From: Marinilactibacillus kalidii
GTDB taxonomy: Bacteria; Bacillota; Bacilli; Lactobacillales; Carnobacteriaceae_A
DNA length: 64,000 nt
NCBI RefSeq assembly: GCF_017599325.1
Contig: NZ_JAGFVM010000030.1
Span: forward strand, 1-64,000
Direction of reading: 5' to 3'
The notes below the pieces were generated by a model that was not told the origin of the DNA, searched no databases, and saw only the letters and a list, made by a program, of their open reading frames with translations. Every line of letters starts with the position of its first letter. Positions within the stretch are counted from its first letter, which is position 1. Below are positions 37,707-46,282 of this stretch, piece after piece. Both the position numbers and the translations under genes were made by a program.

Positions 37707-37723
37707 ATCTTACAAAAATCTTA
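37707..37723 (-). promoter_or_regulatory. Direct repeats with an 11-bp period, OmpR-type site
   Basis: On the minus strand TAAGAT occurs twice (37718-37723 and 37707-37712) with an 11-bp period, one helical turn, as is usual for OmpR-family regulators. It lies in the gap between the response regulator and ATPase genes, about 85 nt upstream of the ATPase start. An inducible internal promoter is the likely target. Confidence 0.55.
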
Positions 37724-37735
37724 AATCGCCATGAT

Positions 37736-38416
37736 CTATTCGTTATTCAGGTTAAATTTGAAGCCAACACCCCAAACGGTTTCGATCACTTCTTCTCCGC
37801 TATATTCTGATAACTTTCTTCTCAACCTAGATATATGAACAGAAATCGTATTGTCATCACCAAAATACGGTTCTTGCCAGACCGTCTCAAATAAATTAGC
37901 TTTAGTGAATACCTTTTTTGGATGTTCAATAAAACATTTAAGTAACTCATATTCTTTTTGTGTCAATGATACAGGTTTCCCACAAATAAAAACTTCTCTA
38001 GTTACTTCATTCATTTCAACAGTACCTATTTTATGTAAGGAACCTTCGCTTTCCTTTACTATATGATCTCTTAACTGTGCTTGTACTCTAGCAATCACTT
38101 CAATGGTATTAAATGGTTTGGCAATAAAGTCATTTGCACCAATGGAAAGCACATTTGCTAAAACAGACATTTCTGTTTTTGCTGTAATGACAATAATCGG
38201 TATATCCGATTTTTTTCGAAAAGATTCGATAAATGCTTCACCAGTAAGACCCGGTAACATAAGATCCAATAAAATAAGATCGACTGATTCCTGTTCTACA
38301 ATGCGCATAGCTTCTGAGCCTGCATATGCTTGCATGACTTGGTACTCTTGACTAAGGAGCTCGTATAATAGTCCATTTATTGTATCGTCATCTTCAACAA
38401 CTAATATTTTCTTCAT
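37736..38416 (-). CDS. OmpR-family response regulator
   Basis: This 226-aa protein has a receiver domain with the acidic pocket (VEDDDT), the phospho-acceptor Asp in DLILLDLMLPG, Thr/Ser in PIIVITA and Lys in DFIAKPF. A C-terminal winged helix follows (LTQKEYELLKCFIEHPKKVFTK, DNTISVHISRLRRKL, VWGVGFKF). It is the first gene of the four-gene module and probably controls the exporter through the direct repeats at 37707-37723. Confidence 0.93.
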   Translation of the reverse strand: MKKILVVEDDDTINGLLYELLSQEYQVMQAYAGSEAMRIVEQESVDLILLDLMLPGLTGEAFIESFRKKSDIPIIVITAKTEMSVLANVLSIGANDFIAKPFNTIEVIARVQAQLRDHIVKESEGSLHKIGTVEMNEVTREVFICGKPVSLTQKEYELLKCFIEHPKKVFTKANLFETVWQEPYFGDDNTISVHISRLRRKLSEYSGEEVIETVWGVGFKFNLNNE

Positions 38417-38501
38417 TCTGATCTCTCTTTCTCTAGGTATTTACTATTGAATATAGTCTACCGAAGTATGCTTTTGATTGCTAGAATTTTTTCAACAAAA
38501 A

Positions 38502-38534
38502 AAGATACAGCATAATTAGTCACTACTGTATCTT
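38502..38534 (-). terminator. Terminator of the sugar ABC importer operon
   Basis: AAGATACAG (38502-38510) pairs with CTGTATCTT (38526-38534), with a T run following on the minus strand. It lies 25 nt after the stop of the DUF624 gene. Confidence 0.85.
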
Positions 38535-38559
38535 GATAGGATTTTATTAAAATACTTGT

Positions 38560-39168
38560 TTAGTAAGACAAGATTTTTTCAATGATGATGGTACTGAAAA
38601 GGACTGGTAAACTCATTGAAAAAAACAGTCCCGTACTTGGCCATAAGAAAACTAGGAGCCAGACTATACTAGTCAAAAATACAAATAAGAGTGTTTTTGG
38701 AAAGAGTTTGACCATCAAAAAGAATGCTAAAAGCCATCTTTTTTTCATATCAATTGTTATTTGTTGCATGATGGTGAAATAATAAAAACATGAGATCGTG
38801 AATAATACAAAAAGAATAGCCAATGATGTAGCGAATACGTGCATCCATACGGGGATTTCAATCGAACTGCTAATCAATAAGTAGTTCAATCCAAATACAA
38901 TATAAACAATCAGAATATAACTATTTCTTTTTATACTCGTCCACATATTTTCTTTAAAGTGTCGAACAAACAATTTTAGAGGATGCTTTTCCTCTTTTTT
39001 ATATAACCTAAAAATGACATAAAATAAACTTTCAGTAGCAGGAATCAAAGTAAGAATCGGTATGGAGAACAGTAACCACAATAAATTTAATAAGGCCAAA
39101 TCTGCGAACCACTCAGTTGCTTGAACGATCATAGACGTTTGTTTCGATAAATTCTTTTCTTTTTCCAT
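38560..39168 (-). CDS. DUF624 (YesL-like) membrane protein
   Basis: This 202-aa protein has five hydrophobic segments and the DUF624 features: WFADLALLNLLWLLFSIPILTL and PATESLFYVIFRLYKKEE near the start. YesL-like proteins are often next to ABC importers for plant polysaccharide oligomers, with unknown function. It is the last gene of the importer operon, 5 nt after the second permease gene. Confidence 0.85.
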   Translation of the reverse strand: MEKEKNLSKQTSMIVQATEWFADLALLNLLWLLFSIPILTLIPATESLFYVIFRLYKKEEKHPLKLFVRHFKENMWTSIKRNSYILIVYIVFGLNYLLISSSIEIPVWMHVFATSLAILFVLFTISCFYYFTIMQQITIDMKKRWLLAFFLMVKLFPKTLLFVFLTSIVWLLVFLWPSTGLFFSMSLPVLFSTIIIEKILSY

Positions 39169-39173
39169 AACGT

Positions 39174-40088
39174 TTATCCTTTCGTTCCACCTGTCAGATC
39201 CATTCCTTCAATAAAGTATTTTTGAGCGAAGAAAAAGAGTAGTATGCTCGGTATCAATACTAAGGTAGCCCCAGCCATCAAATAATTCCACTGTGTCGTA
39301 GACTGATTTGAAAAGGATTGGAGACCAATTTGCAGTGTATACATATCTTCTTTAGAAATATAAAGTAATGGTCCTAAAAAGTCATTCCATGCGCCGTTGA
39401 AAGACATGATTCCTACCGTAATCAATGCTGGCTTAGTCAGCGGCACCATTAAATGACTCCAAATATACAGGTGATTCGCCCCATCGATCTGTGCTGCTTC
39501 AATGAGTTCATTATTAATGGACAGATAAAATTGTCTCAATAAAAATATATTAAATGCACTCCCAAAAAACGCTGGAACAATTAATGGCAAATAAGTACCG
39601 ACCCAATTGATTCTCGTGAATAGAATGTACTGGGGAATCATTGTCACGAATCCTGGAACCATCATGGTCGCAAGAACAAGCGCGAATAAGATTTTTTTGC
39701 CTGGAAATTCAATTTTTGCAAAACCATAGGCAATAAAAGAATTTGAAAATACATTTCCGAGCACAACGAAACCAGTAATGAACAATGTATTTCCCATATA
39801 TTTAAAAAATGGAAAGGCTTGAATGGTGTCCAAATAATTTTGCCATACAAAGGTTTCTGGCAATATTGTTGGCGGAAAGCGAACGATTTCAGACATGGGT
39901 TTTAACGAAGTGCTTAGCATCCAAACTAAGGGTGCTAATAAGATAAGACTCACGAGAATAAGGATGACATAAATCGCTATTTTGCCTAGTTGTTCCTGTC
40001 TTTTTTTGCTTTTAAAATACTTAGACTGTGCGTTCGATTCACTCGACATGTTCTTTTGACTATAATCTGTTTTAGAAGATTCTATCAT
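39174..40088 (-). CDS. Carbohydrate ABC transporter permease, MalG-like
   Basis: This 304-aa inner-membrane permease has six membrane segments and the EAA motif EAAQIDGANHLYIWSHLMVPL facing the ATPase. The start has a basic cytosolic part before the first membrane segment (about residue 35). It pairs with the upstream permease and the lipoprotein to form a CUT1-type sugar importer. Substrate unknown. Confidence 0.92.
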   Translation of the reverse strand: MIESSKTDYSQKNMSSESNAQSKYFKSKKRQEQLGKIAIYVILILVSLILLAPLVWMLSTSLKPMSEIVRFPPTILPETFVWQNYLDTIQAFPFFKYMGNTLFITGFVVLGNVFSNSFIAYGFAKIEFPGKKILFALVLATMMVPGFVTMIPQYILFTRINWVGTYLPLIVPAFFGSAFNIFLLRQFYLSINNELIEAAQIDGANHLYIWSHLMVPLTKPALITVGIMSFNGAWNDFLGPLLYISKEDMYTLQIGLQSFSNQSTTQWNYLMAGATLVLIPSILLFFFAQKYFIEGMDLTGGTKG

Positions 40089-40122
40089 CAGCCTCTCCTC
40101 TCTCTCAATATCATACTTATCA

Positions 40123-41058
40123 TCAGTAATGTACCCATCTCGGTGCGAGTTTAAGGTTGATAAAGGTCAATACGATCACGATTGCAAAAAGCACTAAAGA
40201 CATTGCCATCGCATAGCCCATATCAAAAGCTACAAAAGCCTTGTTCCACATGTGTAAGTTGTAAAATAGCAAAGAATTTGCGGGACCACCCGTCCCGTTT
40301 TCCGTCATGACGTACGCTTCTTGGAAGATCTGGAAGGCGCCAATCGTTGATGTAATCACATCATAAAAAATAATGGGTGTGATCAAGGGCAATGTAATGT
40401 GTCTCAATTTTTTAAATGGACCTGCACCATCTACTTCTGCCGACTCATATAATTGGATGGGTACGTTTTGAAGTGTGGCTAAGTAAAGAAGCATCGCTCC
40501 ACCTACACTCCATAACCGCATGAGAATCAATGCTGGTTTTGTCCAGTTTGGATCAAAGAGCCATGAAGGACCAGCGATACCGACCCAAGATAAGACCGTA
40601 TTGATCAGTCCACTACTAGGAGAAAGCAATTGCATCCATAAGACGTAAACGGCCACTCCTGAAAGAATAGCTGGTAAGTAAAAAATGGTTCTAAATATCG
40701 AGATCCCTCTAATTTTACGGTTCAATAATACCGCTAAAAAGACACCACCAGCCGTCGTTAGTGGCACATTTAATACCACATAAAAGACAGTGTTATATAA
40801 AGAAGTCAGAAATAACTGATCATTCGTAAACATTCTTGTAAAATTTTCAAACCCGATAAAATCCATTCTTGAGGTAATGTTATAATTTGTGAAGCTTCCT
40901 ATAAATGAAAAAGCCATCGGCAAAAGCATAAAAGCGAGAAATCCAATAATGAAGGGTGAAACGAATAGTAGTCCCCAAAGTGCCTCTTTCTTTTGACGCT
41001 TGTTCATTTTTTGTCGTTTCGGTTTTTTCTTCGGTTCAATTCTTTGTTCTGCTGCCAT
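40123..41058 (-). CDS. Carbohydrate ABC transporter permease, MalF-like
   Basis: This 311-aa permease has six membrane segments and the EAA motif ESAEVDGAGPFKKLRHITLPL. The N-terminus is very basic (KKKPKRQKMNKRQKKEA). It is encoded between the solute-binding lipoprotein and the second permease. A stem-loop lies in the gap before it. Confidence 0.92.
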   Translation of the reverse strand: MAAEQRIEPKKKPKRQKMNKRQKKEALWGLLFVSPFIIGFLAFMLLPMAFSFIGSFTNYNITSRMDFIGFENFTRMFTNDQLFLTSLYNTVFYVVLNVPLTTAGGVFLAVLLNRKIRGISIFRTIFYLPAILSGVAVYVLWMQLLSPSSGLINTVLSWVGIAGPSWLFDPNWTKPALILMRLWSVGGAMLLYLATLQNVPIQLYESAEVDGAGPFKKLRHITLPLITPIIFYDVITSTIGAFQIFQEAYVMTENGTGGPANSLLFYNLHMWNKAFVAFDMGYAMAMSLVLFAIVIVLTFINLKLAPRWVHY

Positions 41059-41081
41059 GAATGCACCACCTTCAAAATAAT

Positions 41082-41108
41082 AGGGAGAAGGGACATGACC
41101 CTCTCCCT
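41082..41108 (-). other. Intercistronic stem-loop between binding-protein and permease genes
   Basis: AGGGAGA-A-GGG (41082-41092) and CCC-TCTCCCT (41099-41108) form a 10-bp stem with one bulge and no T run. Such stems in the malE-malF gap stabilise the upstream message, so that the binding protein is made in excess. Confidence 0.6.
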
Positions 41109-41148
41109 CCTCACCATAATATATTAAATCATTTTTATTGATGATTAA

Positions 41149-42468
41149 TTATTCCGCTAAATTCTCAACCGATTCTTGCGCATCATCCAATGCTTCTTTA
41201 GCCGTTTTTTGACCTAAAAAGGCTGCATCGATTTCTGTATTGACTAAAGAATTAAAATCTGGTGCATTTAATGGAACTGGCGTGATTGTTGTAACCGCTA
41301 AGTTTTGATCGGCTAATTCATAAATCATTTGTCCCATTTCATCCAACTCTTCATGCGTTTTAAGGTTTTCATTCGCTTCTGTATTCGCCATGATATCGAA
41401 ACTATTCATACCAAATTTTTCTTGTACTTCAGTAGAAGAGAGGTATTTCATAAAGTCATATGATTCTTCTGGATGATCAGTATTTTCTGGCACTTCCAGT
41501 ACAAAACCGCCTCCCCAAGACCAGTGACCACTACCTTCTTCTTTTTCAGGAAGAGGCGCAACACCAAATTCAAAATCATCAGGTGCGTTCTCGACTAGGT
41601 TCGTATAATAGTTGATGTTCTGTCCGCGCATGGATACAAGTCCTGAAATAAATGGATCAGAAACACCTGAACCAAATTCCGCTTCGTATTGGTTGATCGT
41701 GTCTCTTCCATAGTAATCTTGCCAATCTAGCATCCATTCTAGGGCCTCTACTTTTTCAGGCGTATTGATCGCTACTTCTCCATTACTATCAAACCACGCT
41801 TCTCCGCCGTCAGCATTCAATGCCCAAACATCAACGCCGATATTCCATCTAGGATAAAAGCCGATTTGTTCCCAGTTCCCTTCACTACCTTGATCCAATT
41901 GTCTTGCCATTTCTTCTAGCTCATCCCATGTTTCAGGTGGCATTTCAGGATCAAGACCAGCTTCTTCGAAGGCCGTTTTGTTATAAAAAAGGACTTGCGT
42001 ATCTGTATTGAACGGAAGTGCGTAAGCTTCTTCTTCATAAAGAACCGTATCCCACAATTGTGGATAAAAATCCCCGGAGATATCATCTTCATCTAAATAA
42101 TCTTGTAAGTTTGTTGCTTGTTGCGCTTCAGCACGTTGTTTTACACTATTGATATCTTGTACGATCACATCGGGTGCATTTCCCCCTGCAATAGCCGCTA
42201 ATGACTTAGTCCAGATATCGCCCCAAGGTTGATAAACATGTTCAACAGTTACGTCGTCTTGAGAAGCATTGTATTCTTCGATAATTTCTTCAATCGTTTC
42301 TCTTCTAGCGCCTGATCCCCAGAATGACCAAAATTCTAATGTTGTTCTGCCGTCTGCAGATTCTTGATCAGAAGTGTCATTGCTGTTTCCACAAGCAGCC
42401 AACAAAATGACCGTGCTTCCGAGAATTAAGCTTTGCTTTAGTAACTTAATCGATCGTTTAGAATTCAT
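41149..42468 (-). CDS. Sugar-binding lipoprotein of an ABC importer
   Basis: This 439-aa extracytoplasmic binding protein of SBP family 1 has a lipoprotein signal with lipobox LLAACGNSN (Cys26). The mature part starts with a low-complexity Asp/Ser linker and is acidic (DDVTVEHVYQPWGDIW). The sequence motifs LEFWSFWG and PFNTDTQVLFYNKTAF are typical of oligosaccharide-binding proteins. No cognate ATPase or glycosidase gene is in the operon, so it probably uses a shared MsmX-type ATPase. Substrate unknown. Confidence 0.93.
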   Translation of the reverse strand: MNSKRSIKLLKQSLILGSTVILLAACGNSNDTSDQESADGRTTLEFWSFWGSGARRETIEEIIEEYNASQDDVTVEHVYQPWGDIWTKSLAAIAGGNAPDVIVQDINSVKQRAEAQQATNLQDYLDEDDISGDFYPQLWDTVLYEEEAYALPFNTDTQVLFYNKTAFEEAGLDPEMPPETWDELEEMARQLDQGSEGNWEQIGFYPRWNIGVDVWALNADGGEAWFDSNGEVAINTPEKVEALEWMLDWQDYYGRDTINQYEAEFGSGVSDPFISGLVSMRGQNINYYTNLVENAPDDFEFGVAPLPEKEEGSGHWSWGGGFVLEVPENTDHPEESYDFMKYLSSTEVQEKFGMNSFDIMANTEANENLKTHEELDEMGQMIYELADQNLAVTTITPVPLNAPDFNSLVNTEIDAAFLGQKTAKEALDDAQESVENLAE

Positions 42469-42771
42469 TTGAACTACTCCCTTTAATGGTTATGCTGAAA
42501 GATTTTATGTAATACACTGATCCACAAACCTTTTCTACCTTAAACAATAAATGAAGCGTTTAGAAGAAGCAACTATAATGCCTTTCTTATGCTAATATAT
42601 TAAAAGTAATATAACTATCGTTATTGAATTGATAATATTTTCAATTTTTAAAGAAACAAATCTATAACTTTATTAACATACGTTTCGATTTTTTAAATAC
42701 CTTTCTTCATTTTTTAGTTTCTAAATCAACTTAAAATTGAAAGCGGTAAATGACACATCATACAAAAATAA
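42469..42771. other. AT-rich region upstream of the sugar-binding protein gene
   Basis: This stretch of about 300 bases has no gene. It must hold the promoter and any operator of the sugar importer operon. Several AT-rich -10-like boxes exist but none has a good -35. A partial cre-like or LacI-type half site, AAACGCTTC on the minus strand near 42553-42561, is the only hint of sugar control. Confidence 0.4.
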
Positions 42772-42801
42772 AAAAAGTCTCCTATGGACAGGAGACTTTT
42801 T
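42772..42801. terminator. Terminator after the HAAS membrane protein gene
   Basis: Perfect arms AAAAAGTCTCCT (42772-42783) and AGGAGACTTTTT (42790-42801) enclose 6 nt. It lies 11 nt after the stop of the minus-strand gene. Confidence 0.93.
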
Positions 42802-42812
42802 CATTTGATTAG

Positions 42813-43787
42813 TTAATCTTCTTCAATTCCAAAAATGGATTTAATCATGCTTTCAAATACTGAGCCGATAATAAAGATAATCCATGAATAAGCCCATGTT
42901 CCGTAGTTGAAGCTCCACAAGAAATAAATGACTAGAATGATTGGCCAATAAATATTATCGATAATATGGTTTATCTTTGTCTTCTTGCGATTTTTTTCTT
43001 GAGCAACACGAACTTGTTCGACCGTTTTACCGTGATCACAAAGGTTTTGATAACCAGTCCAGATCATACCAGAATAGATAAAAAGCAATACGCCAATGCC
43101 TGCAATAAGAAACATTAGTCCGCTGCCAAAGACAGTTAACTTATCGTCGTAGAGAAATGCACCATATAAAACAGGCATTAATGCAAATACACAGAAAGCA
43201 ATTCCTAATACAATACTTATTATAAATGATTTTTTGTAATTTTCCATTTGTTCTTCAATGGATCTTCGCGCTTCTGGAACCAATACGAAAGGCTCATTAT
43301 ACTTTTTATAACGATCCAGTTTATACCCTTGAATAACAAAGAATGCTACACCGATCACAGCAAATGAAAACATCCATATCAATCCCATAAATATACCAGC
43401 AGTTTCAAAAGAGAATATAGCCATCATTACTAATAATCCACATAATGCAAAACAACAAGATAGAACACCCATTCCAATGCCTAAACCTGCTCTTCGTCTT
43501 GCTTCAATATATTCGTGCGCATCATCTACTTCAACGACCATTACATCTCCCAATTCTTCTTCAGGAGCCCCTTCATGATTTAATCCCATTTCGTTTAGTA
43601 CTTCATCAATATTTCCAAACTCGACGATTACCGTACCAATGGCTTCATTATCTGAGGCACCTTCTTCTATGAGGGCTGTATATCGATCTTCCATATTGGC
43701 CAGTATATCTACTTTGAGTTGCTCTGTTTCTTCTGTTTTTACTACATTTTTAAACATCTTATTCACGTACTCTTCAATTGTATTCAT
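42813..43787 (-). CDS. HAAS-domain (DUF1700-like) polytopic membrane protein
   Basis: This 324-aa protein has an N-terminal helical HAAS/DUF1700-type domain (about residues 1-70: EEYVNKMFKNV, ILANMEDRYTALIEEG, VIVEFGNIDEVLNEMG). About six hydrophobic segments follow in pairs, with a cytosolic loop around 155-185. HAAS-domain membrane proteins are often co-encoded with PadR regulators and thought to act in envelope stress. Its ATG overlaps the PadR stop (TAATG) and the GGAGG ribosome site lies inside padR, so the two are coupled. Function otherwise unknown. Confidence 0.75.
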   Translation of the reverse strand: MNTIEEYVNKMFKNVVKTEETEQLKVDILANMEDRYTALIEEGASDNEAIGTVIVEFGNIDEVLNEMGLNHEGAPEEELGDVMVVEVDDAHEYIEARRRAGLGIGMGVLSCCFALCGLLVMMAIFSFETAGIFMGLIWMFSFAVIGVAFFVIQGYKLDRYKKYNEPFVLVPEARRSIEEQMENYKKSFIISIVLGIAFCVFALMPVLYGAFLYDDKLTVFGSGLMFLIAGIGVLLFIYSGMIWTGYQNLCDHGKTVEQVRVAQEKNRKKTKINHIIDNIYWPIILVIYFLWSFNYGTWAYSWIIFIIGSVFESMIKSIFGIEED

Positions 43788-44116
43788 TATTTCCCACCTC
43801 CGAAAAATTTATCTACCACAGATTTCGTCAATTGCCATTCACGATCTTTTTCTAATAGCAACCCTTTGCCTTCTGCCGTTATTTTATAATAGGTACGCTT
43901 CCTTCCTTGCGTTTCGCTACCAGGATAAGAAGTGATATAGCCTTTCGTTTTTAGCCGAGTAAAAGCTGAGTAAAGGGTCGTTTCTTTCATTATATACTCG
44001 CCATTTGTTCGTTCTCTTATTTGTTTAGAGATTTCATAACCATAAGAATCTCCTTCACTTAAAATAGATAAGATAAATGAATCATTGTATCCTCTACTAA
44101 CATCACTACTGATCAT
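43787..44116 (-). CDS. PadR-family transcriptional regulator
   Basis: This 109-aa protein of the PadR (PF03551) family has a winged helix with FILSILSEGDSYGYEISKQI, TLYSAFTRLKTKGYITSY and the conserved GRKRTYYKITAEGKGLL. It belongs to the small subfamily 2 with a short C-terminal dimerisation helix. Two palindromic sites flank its promoter, indicating autoregulation. It is translationally coupled to the HAAS membrane protein. Confidence 0.92.
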   Translation of the reverse strand: MISSDVSRGYNDSFILSILSEGDSYGYEISKQIRERTNGEYIMKETTLYSAFTRLKTKGYITSYPGSETQGRKRTYYKITAEGKGLLLEKDREWQLTKSVVDKFFGGGK

Positions 44117-44152
44117 TTACCCAACTCCTTTATGTATCGCTTCAATCAAACG

Positions 44153-44220
44153 ATTACTACATCTGACGTTGTAATTAGTATAGCAAAGTTTAAATTGAAT
44201 TACTACATCAGATGTAGTAA
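44153..44220 (-). promoter_or_regulatory. padR promoter with two operator-like palindromes
   Basis: The minus-strand extended -10 TGC TATACT is at 44177-44185. A 21-nt palindrome (44200-44220; arms TTACTACATC and GATGTAGTAA around one base) covers the -35 position. A second imperfect copy (44153-44175; ATTACTACATCTG then CGTTGTAAT) covers the start of transcription. The spacing between centres is 46 bp. PadR repressors bind such ATAC/ATGT-type palindromes, so autoregulation is likely. Confidence 0.75.
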
Positions 44221-44226
44221 AAACAA

Positions 44227-44267
44227 AAAAATCAGACTATAGTCCTAGAACTACTTGTCTGATTTTT
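44227..44267 (-). terminator. Terminator upstream of padR
   Basis: AAAAATCAGAC (44227-44237) pairs with GTCTGATTTTT (44257-44267). On the minus strand a T run follows, so it stops transcripts coming from the orphan HAAS gene. Confidence 0.85.
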
Positions 44268-44337
44268 GATTTAAATGTTATAAGTTGTGTCCCCTAGATC
44301 CCTTTACGTTTATTTATTACGATAAACATTTTGTGGC

Positions 44338-44601
44338 TTATACTACAATCTTTGGTAACCTTTCCATATATTTCTCATCTTTCATAGTAAAATCACTGAT
44401 TCCTTTTTTTAAATCCTTTTTGAAGTTTCCAAAATCTCCCTTAACGATCTTGATCGTCTCTTTTTCTGGTATACCAATGTCTATCAATGAAACATATCTT
44501 TCTTCCATGTCTTTAGTAATTTTTTGTTTATACTTTTCAGATTCAATTGTTTCAGGAATCTGACTAAACAGCTTAGTTACATAATCATGAAGCTCATCCA
44601 T
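44338..44601 (-). CDS. Stand-alone HAAS domain protein, possibly a gene remnant
   Basis: This 87-aa frame aligns along its first 70 residues with the N-terminal domain of the membrane protein at 42813-43787: DYVTKLF versus EYVNKMF, ITKDMEERYVSLIDIGIPE versus ILANMEDRYTALIEEGASD, and VKGDFGNFKKDL versus VIVEFGNIDEVL. It has a good RBS (AAGAGGG) but lacks the membrane part, ending in KYMERLPKIVV. It could be a working soluble version or the surviving start of a decayed paralogue. Confidence 0.6.
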   Translation of the reverse strand: MDELHDYVTKLFSQIPETIESEKYKQKITKDMEERYVSLIDIGIPEKETIKIVKGDFGNFKKDLKKGISDFTMKDEKYMERLPKIVV

Positions 44602-44683
44602 TTAGACCCTCTTAAAAAAAGAATGCAACTTAAAAGTAGTATTTTTCTTTAAGAAAGACACTTCAAAATATTATAAAACTAAC

Positions 44684-46282
44684 TTATCCTTGCATGAGAT
44701 CTCTTTTTTTGAAACCGATTATACCAATAACTATAAAGCTGATAGCACTAATGGCCATGATTATGAGTGGCAGAAAAACTGATTCTCCTCCTAAATAATC
44801 TGGTGTAAGATAAAAAGGCGAGAGAAATTTTAGCCACTCAGGCATATCAAATAAATTACCAAAATAAAGTATGAAGAAGTTATAAGATAATATCATCCAA
44901 ATGACTGAGATGAGTTTTGGTTTCCACCCATAAAGTAGAGCAGCTATACCAACAAATATACTCATGGCAGGTAAATAAACGATTCCACTCAAGAAAATCT
45001 CTTTGATCGTAATAAAGTCCTGAACAGAACCCGCTACAATTGCGAATGTTGCCAGTTGAACAACTTGTATCACAAGCAGACTGCCTATGCTAACTGCCAT
45101 AAAAACAGTTAATATATGCGCGCGACTTCTAGTTCCTGATATTTGATACTGAAGCCTATCTTGCTTTTCTTCACTAACTAATTTAATCATAACTTGAACC
45201 GCTGGAATGACTGTTGCAATGGAAAGAACAGCGATAATGATCGTTAAGAATTCCGCAATAATTTTATTGGTAGATTCTCCAACGATGATTTGTTCAATCA
45301 CTTCATTTCCTGCAATTAACGATTCAACATCTCCCATTACCGAACCATATGTTAAAGCTAAGATCATCATGCTGACAGTCCAAATGATTAAAGGGGTTTT
45401 CATCAAGCGTAAGACAAAACCGTAAGGGTTAAGCAAAATCGACGATGCATGATTGTTTCCACTTCTTGCTGGTAATAGACCCGACCCGAGATCTCTCTTT
45501 GTTTGTAAATAAAAAGCGATATATAGCAATACTAGCGAGATCAACAGCAGTATCACTACCGGCCACCAGCGATTTGTAACAAAGGCTTCTGCATGATACA
45601 ACAAACCAAGTGGTGATAGAAAAGTGAGAAAGGATGCACTGGCGTCACCAATTATTCTCAAAACATAGAAAACACCTAATAATGAAAAACTTGTTGCAGT
45701 GGCGCTTCTACTACTGCTCGTTAATTGAGCAAGCAACAAAGCTAGACTTCCAAAAAACAAACTACTCATGCTATAAAGTGAACCCGAAAGTACGGCACCC
45801 TCTAGGCTCATGCTGGCATCTCCAAATACGATCAATAATAAAGTAGATAAGCAGCCTAAGACTAGTGTATAGGAGAGTAAGTGACTTACCGCAGAAGCTG
45901 TGTGTGCTAAACGTCCAACCGGTAGTGCTTGCAGCAGTTCTATCCTACCATTTTCTTCTTCTACTCTCGTGTTTCTAATAATCAATAGTATTGAACTAAT
46001 GGCAACCAAGGATAAAGTCATGATCGTCATTGTATGAGAATACATTGCCCCCACTGTATAATCATTGGCACCAATCATATTACCGAACAAGGCTTCCATT
46101 GCTGGATTGGACATTGCAACAGCCATCGCCTCACGATCAGATGGTGCAGCATAAATCGTGGTGTAAGCAAAAACACCGACAAATACAAATCCTAAGCAAC
46201 CCAATAACCAAAAACTCAACTTTAACCATTCTTTTTTAAATCCAAATCGATAGAGTAAACCTACTTGTTTGAAGGCATTCAA
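44684..46282 (-). CDS. ABC-2 exporter permease, large form
   Basis: This 532-aa permease has about 12 hydrophobic segments, twice the usual ABC-2 set, as in polyketide-antibiotic exporters of the TetR-linked type. The central RVEEENGRIELLQALPVGR segment is the conserved coupling region. Its ATG overlaps the ATPase stop (ATGA). Together with the ATPase and TetR genes it forms an operon. Substrate unknown. Confidence 0.85.
   Translation of the reverse strand: MNAFKQVGLLYRFGFKKEWLKLSFWLLGCLGFVFVGVFAYTTIYAAPSDREAMAVAMSNPAMEALFGNMIGANDYTVGAMYSHTMTIMTLSLVAISSILLIIRNTRVEEENGRIELLQALPVGRLAHTASAVSHLLSYTLVLGCLSTLLLIVFGDASMSLEGAVLSGSLYSMSSLFFGSLALLLAQLTSSSRSATATSFSLLGVFYVLRIIGDASASFLTFLSPLGLLYHAEAFVTNRWWPVVILLLISLVLLYIAFYLQTKRDLGSGLLPARSGNNHASSILLNPYGFVLRLMKTPLIIWTVSMMILALTYGSVMGDVESLIAGNEVIEQIIVGESTNKIIAEFLTIIIAVLSIATVIPAVQVMIKLVSEEKQDRLQYQISGTRSRAHILTVFMAVSIGSLLVIQVVQLATFAIVAGSVQDFITIKEIFLSGIVYLPAMSIFVGIAALLYGWKPKLISVIWMILSYNFFILYFGNLFDMPEWLKFLSPFYLTPDYLGGESVFLPLIIMAISAISFIVIGIIGFKKRDLMQG

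Noticed and set aside
42545-42565. cre site upstream of the sugar-binding protein
   Set aside because: AAACGCTTC matches only half of the cre consensus; the other half is poor, so I mention it only as a hint.
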